Positions 34,670 through 35,115 of a DNA stretch of 35,115 nucleotides are shown here, in pieces; the stretch's first letter is position 1; every line of letters begins with the position of its first letter. The stretch comes from Actinomycetota bacterium. Lineage in GTDB: Bacteria > Actinomycetota > Coriobacteriia > Anaerosomatales > JAUXNU01. The notes beneath the pieces were generated by a model. The model searched no databases. It was not told the origin of the DNA and saw nothing but the letters and a program-made list of their open reading frames with translations. The position numbers and the translations under genes are program-made. Location: NCBI GenBank assembly GCA_030682655.1, contig JAUXNU010000050.1:1-35115 (forward strand), in the 5' to 3' direction.

Positions 34670-34984
34670 TCATGCACCTCGCTCGACACAAGCATCCGCA
34701 ACGCTTCGGAGTATACCCGCGGACACCGGTCCTCTGGTTACACCCTACGGTTCTTCACGATAACGCCACGGAGCGACGAGGTGCCCGCATCGACCGCCCG
34801 CGCTGCGCGACCGGTCTGCATTCGTCCCCCAGTGGGTAAGTCCAAGGCAGCGATTCCTTCTGCACCTGGTACTTCGTTCCCGGCGCTACTCTCAGCGGAC
34901 AGACCAAGGCCTGCGACGCGCGAGGTGCACTCAGACTGAGGGGCCTGGCAGCGGGTCGCCGGGCTCGTGAGAAAGGGGCTAGTC
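34670..34984. other. Divergent intergenic region between htrA and catalase
   Basis: In these 315 bases I see no convincing gene. Minus-strand reading frames here lack a ribosome site and run into the catalase gene. A purine-rich AAAGGGG lies seven to eight bases before the catalase ATG. I could not identify a promoter or a clear PerR/OxyR-type site. Confidence 0.5.
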
Positions 34985-35115
34985 ATGAATGACAAGCGCA
35001 ACGCGCTCACAACCGGATTCGGTAAGCCGGTCGACGACGACCAGAACTCGGTTACCGCAGGATCACGCGGGCCGGTGCTCATGCAGGACGTGCATCTGCT
35101 CGAGAAGCTCGGCCA
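34985..35115 (+). CDS. katA: Catalase (heme), N-terminal fragment cut by window edge
   Basis: The 43 visible codons read [20 protein letters not shown] and continue [23 protein letters not shown]. This is the conserved start of small-subunit clade 3 monofunctional catalases (T-T-x-x-G-x-P-V-x-D-x-x-N-S-x-T-x-G-x-x-G-P-x-L-x-Q-D). The catalytic histidine and heme-binding residues lie beyond the window. AAAGGGG upstream supports the ATG. It would remove hydrogen peroxide in an otherwise strictly anaerobic background. Confidence 0.9.
   Translation, partial: MNDKRNALTTGFGKPVDDDQNSVTAGSRGPVLMQDVHLLEKLG

Noticed and set aside
34738-35082. Minus-strand open frame of 114 codons between htrA and catalase
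   Set aside because: It overlaps the clear catalase start on the other strand and has no ribosome site or family pattern.

Overview
The window is about 35 kb of GC-rich DNA that codes densely on both strands. Its centre is a block of about 27.7 kb (4142-31838), all on the + strand, that holds nearly the whole carbonyl/methyl (Wood-Ljungdahl) pathway. Gaps are short and many genes overlap by 4-11 bases, so it looks like one or a few long operons. The host is a strict anaerobe able to fix CO2 or oxidise CO, formate or acetate by this route. High GC and the protein style suggest an uncultured actinomycete lineage of the Coriobacteriia type. That placement is inference; the pathway itself is read directly from the proteins.

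Left edge (1-607): the first bases of an IS transposase (minus strand), probably ISAzo13 family, whose element seems to have cut into a small CRISPR array. Six intact 36-bp repeats and one 7-bp remnant follow. The repeat resembles type II-C (Neisseria Cas9-type) repeats when read on the minus strand. No cas gene is visible. A 20-bp inverted piece of the repeat lies between the array and the next gene. Then come lysA and argS on the minus strand.

Centre, part 1 (4142-10452): fhs, acsV (corrinoid reactivator), an AcsF/CooC-type nickel ATPase, folD and acsD. Part 2 (10482-15500): a NuoE/NuoF pair, a small protein made only of the iron-sulfur end of NuoF, and a NuoG-like protein without a molybdenum-enzyme active-site residue. 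Part 3 (15502-21008): CO dehydrogenase, acetyl-CoA synthase (acsB) and acsC. Part 4 (21028-26218): a GltD-ferredoxin-MvhD fusion, metV, metF, a second CooC ATPase and acsE. Part 5 (26244-31838): a second NuoE/NuoF pair, a CBS-domain protein and a selenocysteine formate dehydrogenase, which reads through an in-frame TGA followed by a convincing bacterial SECIS hairpin.

Together these would reduce CO2 to formate (FdhA with NuoEF), load it on tetrahydrofolate (Fhs), take it to methylene- and methyl-THF (FolD, MetF/MetV with the fusion flavoprotein), move the methyl group to the corrinoid protein (AcsE, AcsCD, kept active by AcsV) and join it with CO from CO dehydrogenase on AcsB. fchA is absent, but FolD is normally bifunctional. 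No hydrogenase, Rnf, HdrBC or ATP synthase is in the window.

Right edge (31842-35115): a minus-strand group (htrA-type protease, rlmH, a DUF4352-like membrane-anchored protein, a small zinc-ribbon protein) and the start of a catalase on the + strand.
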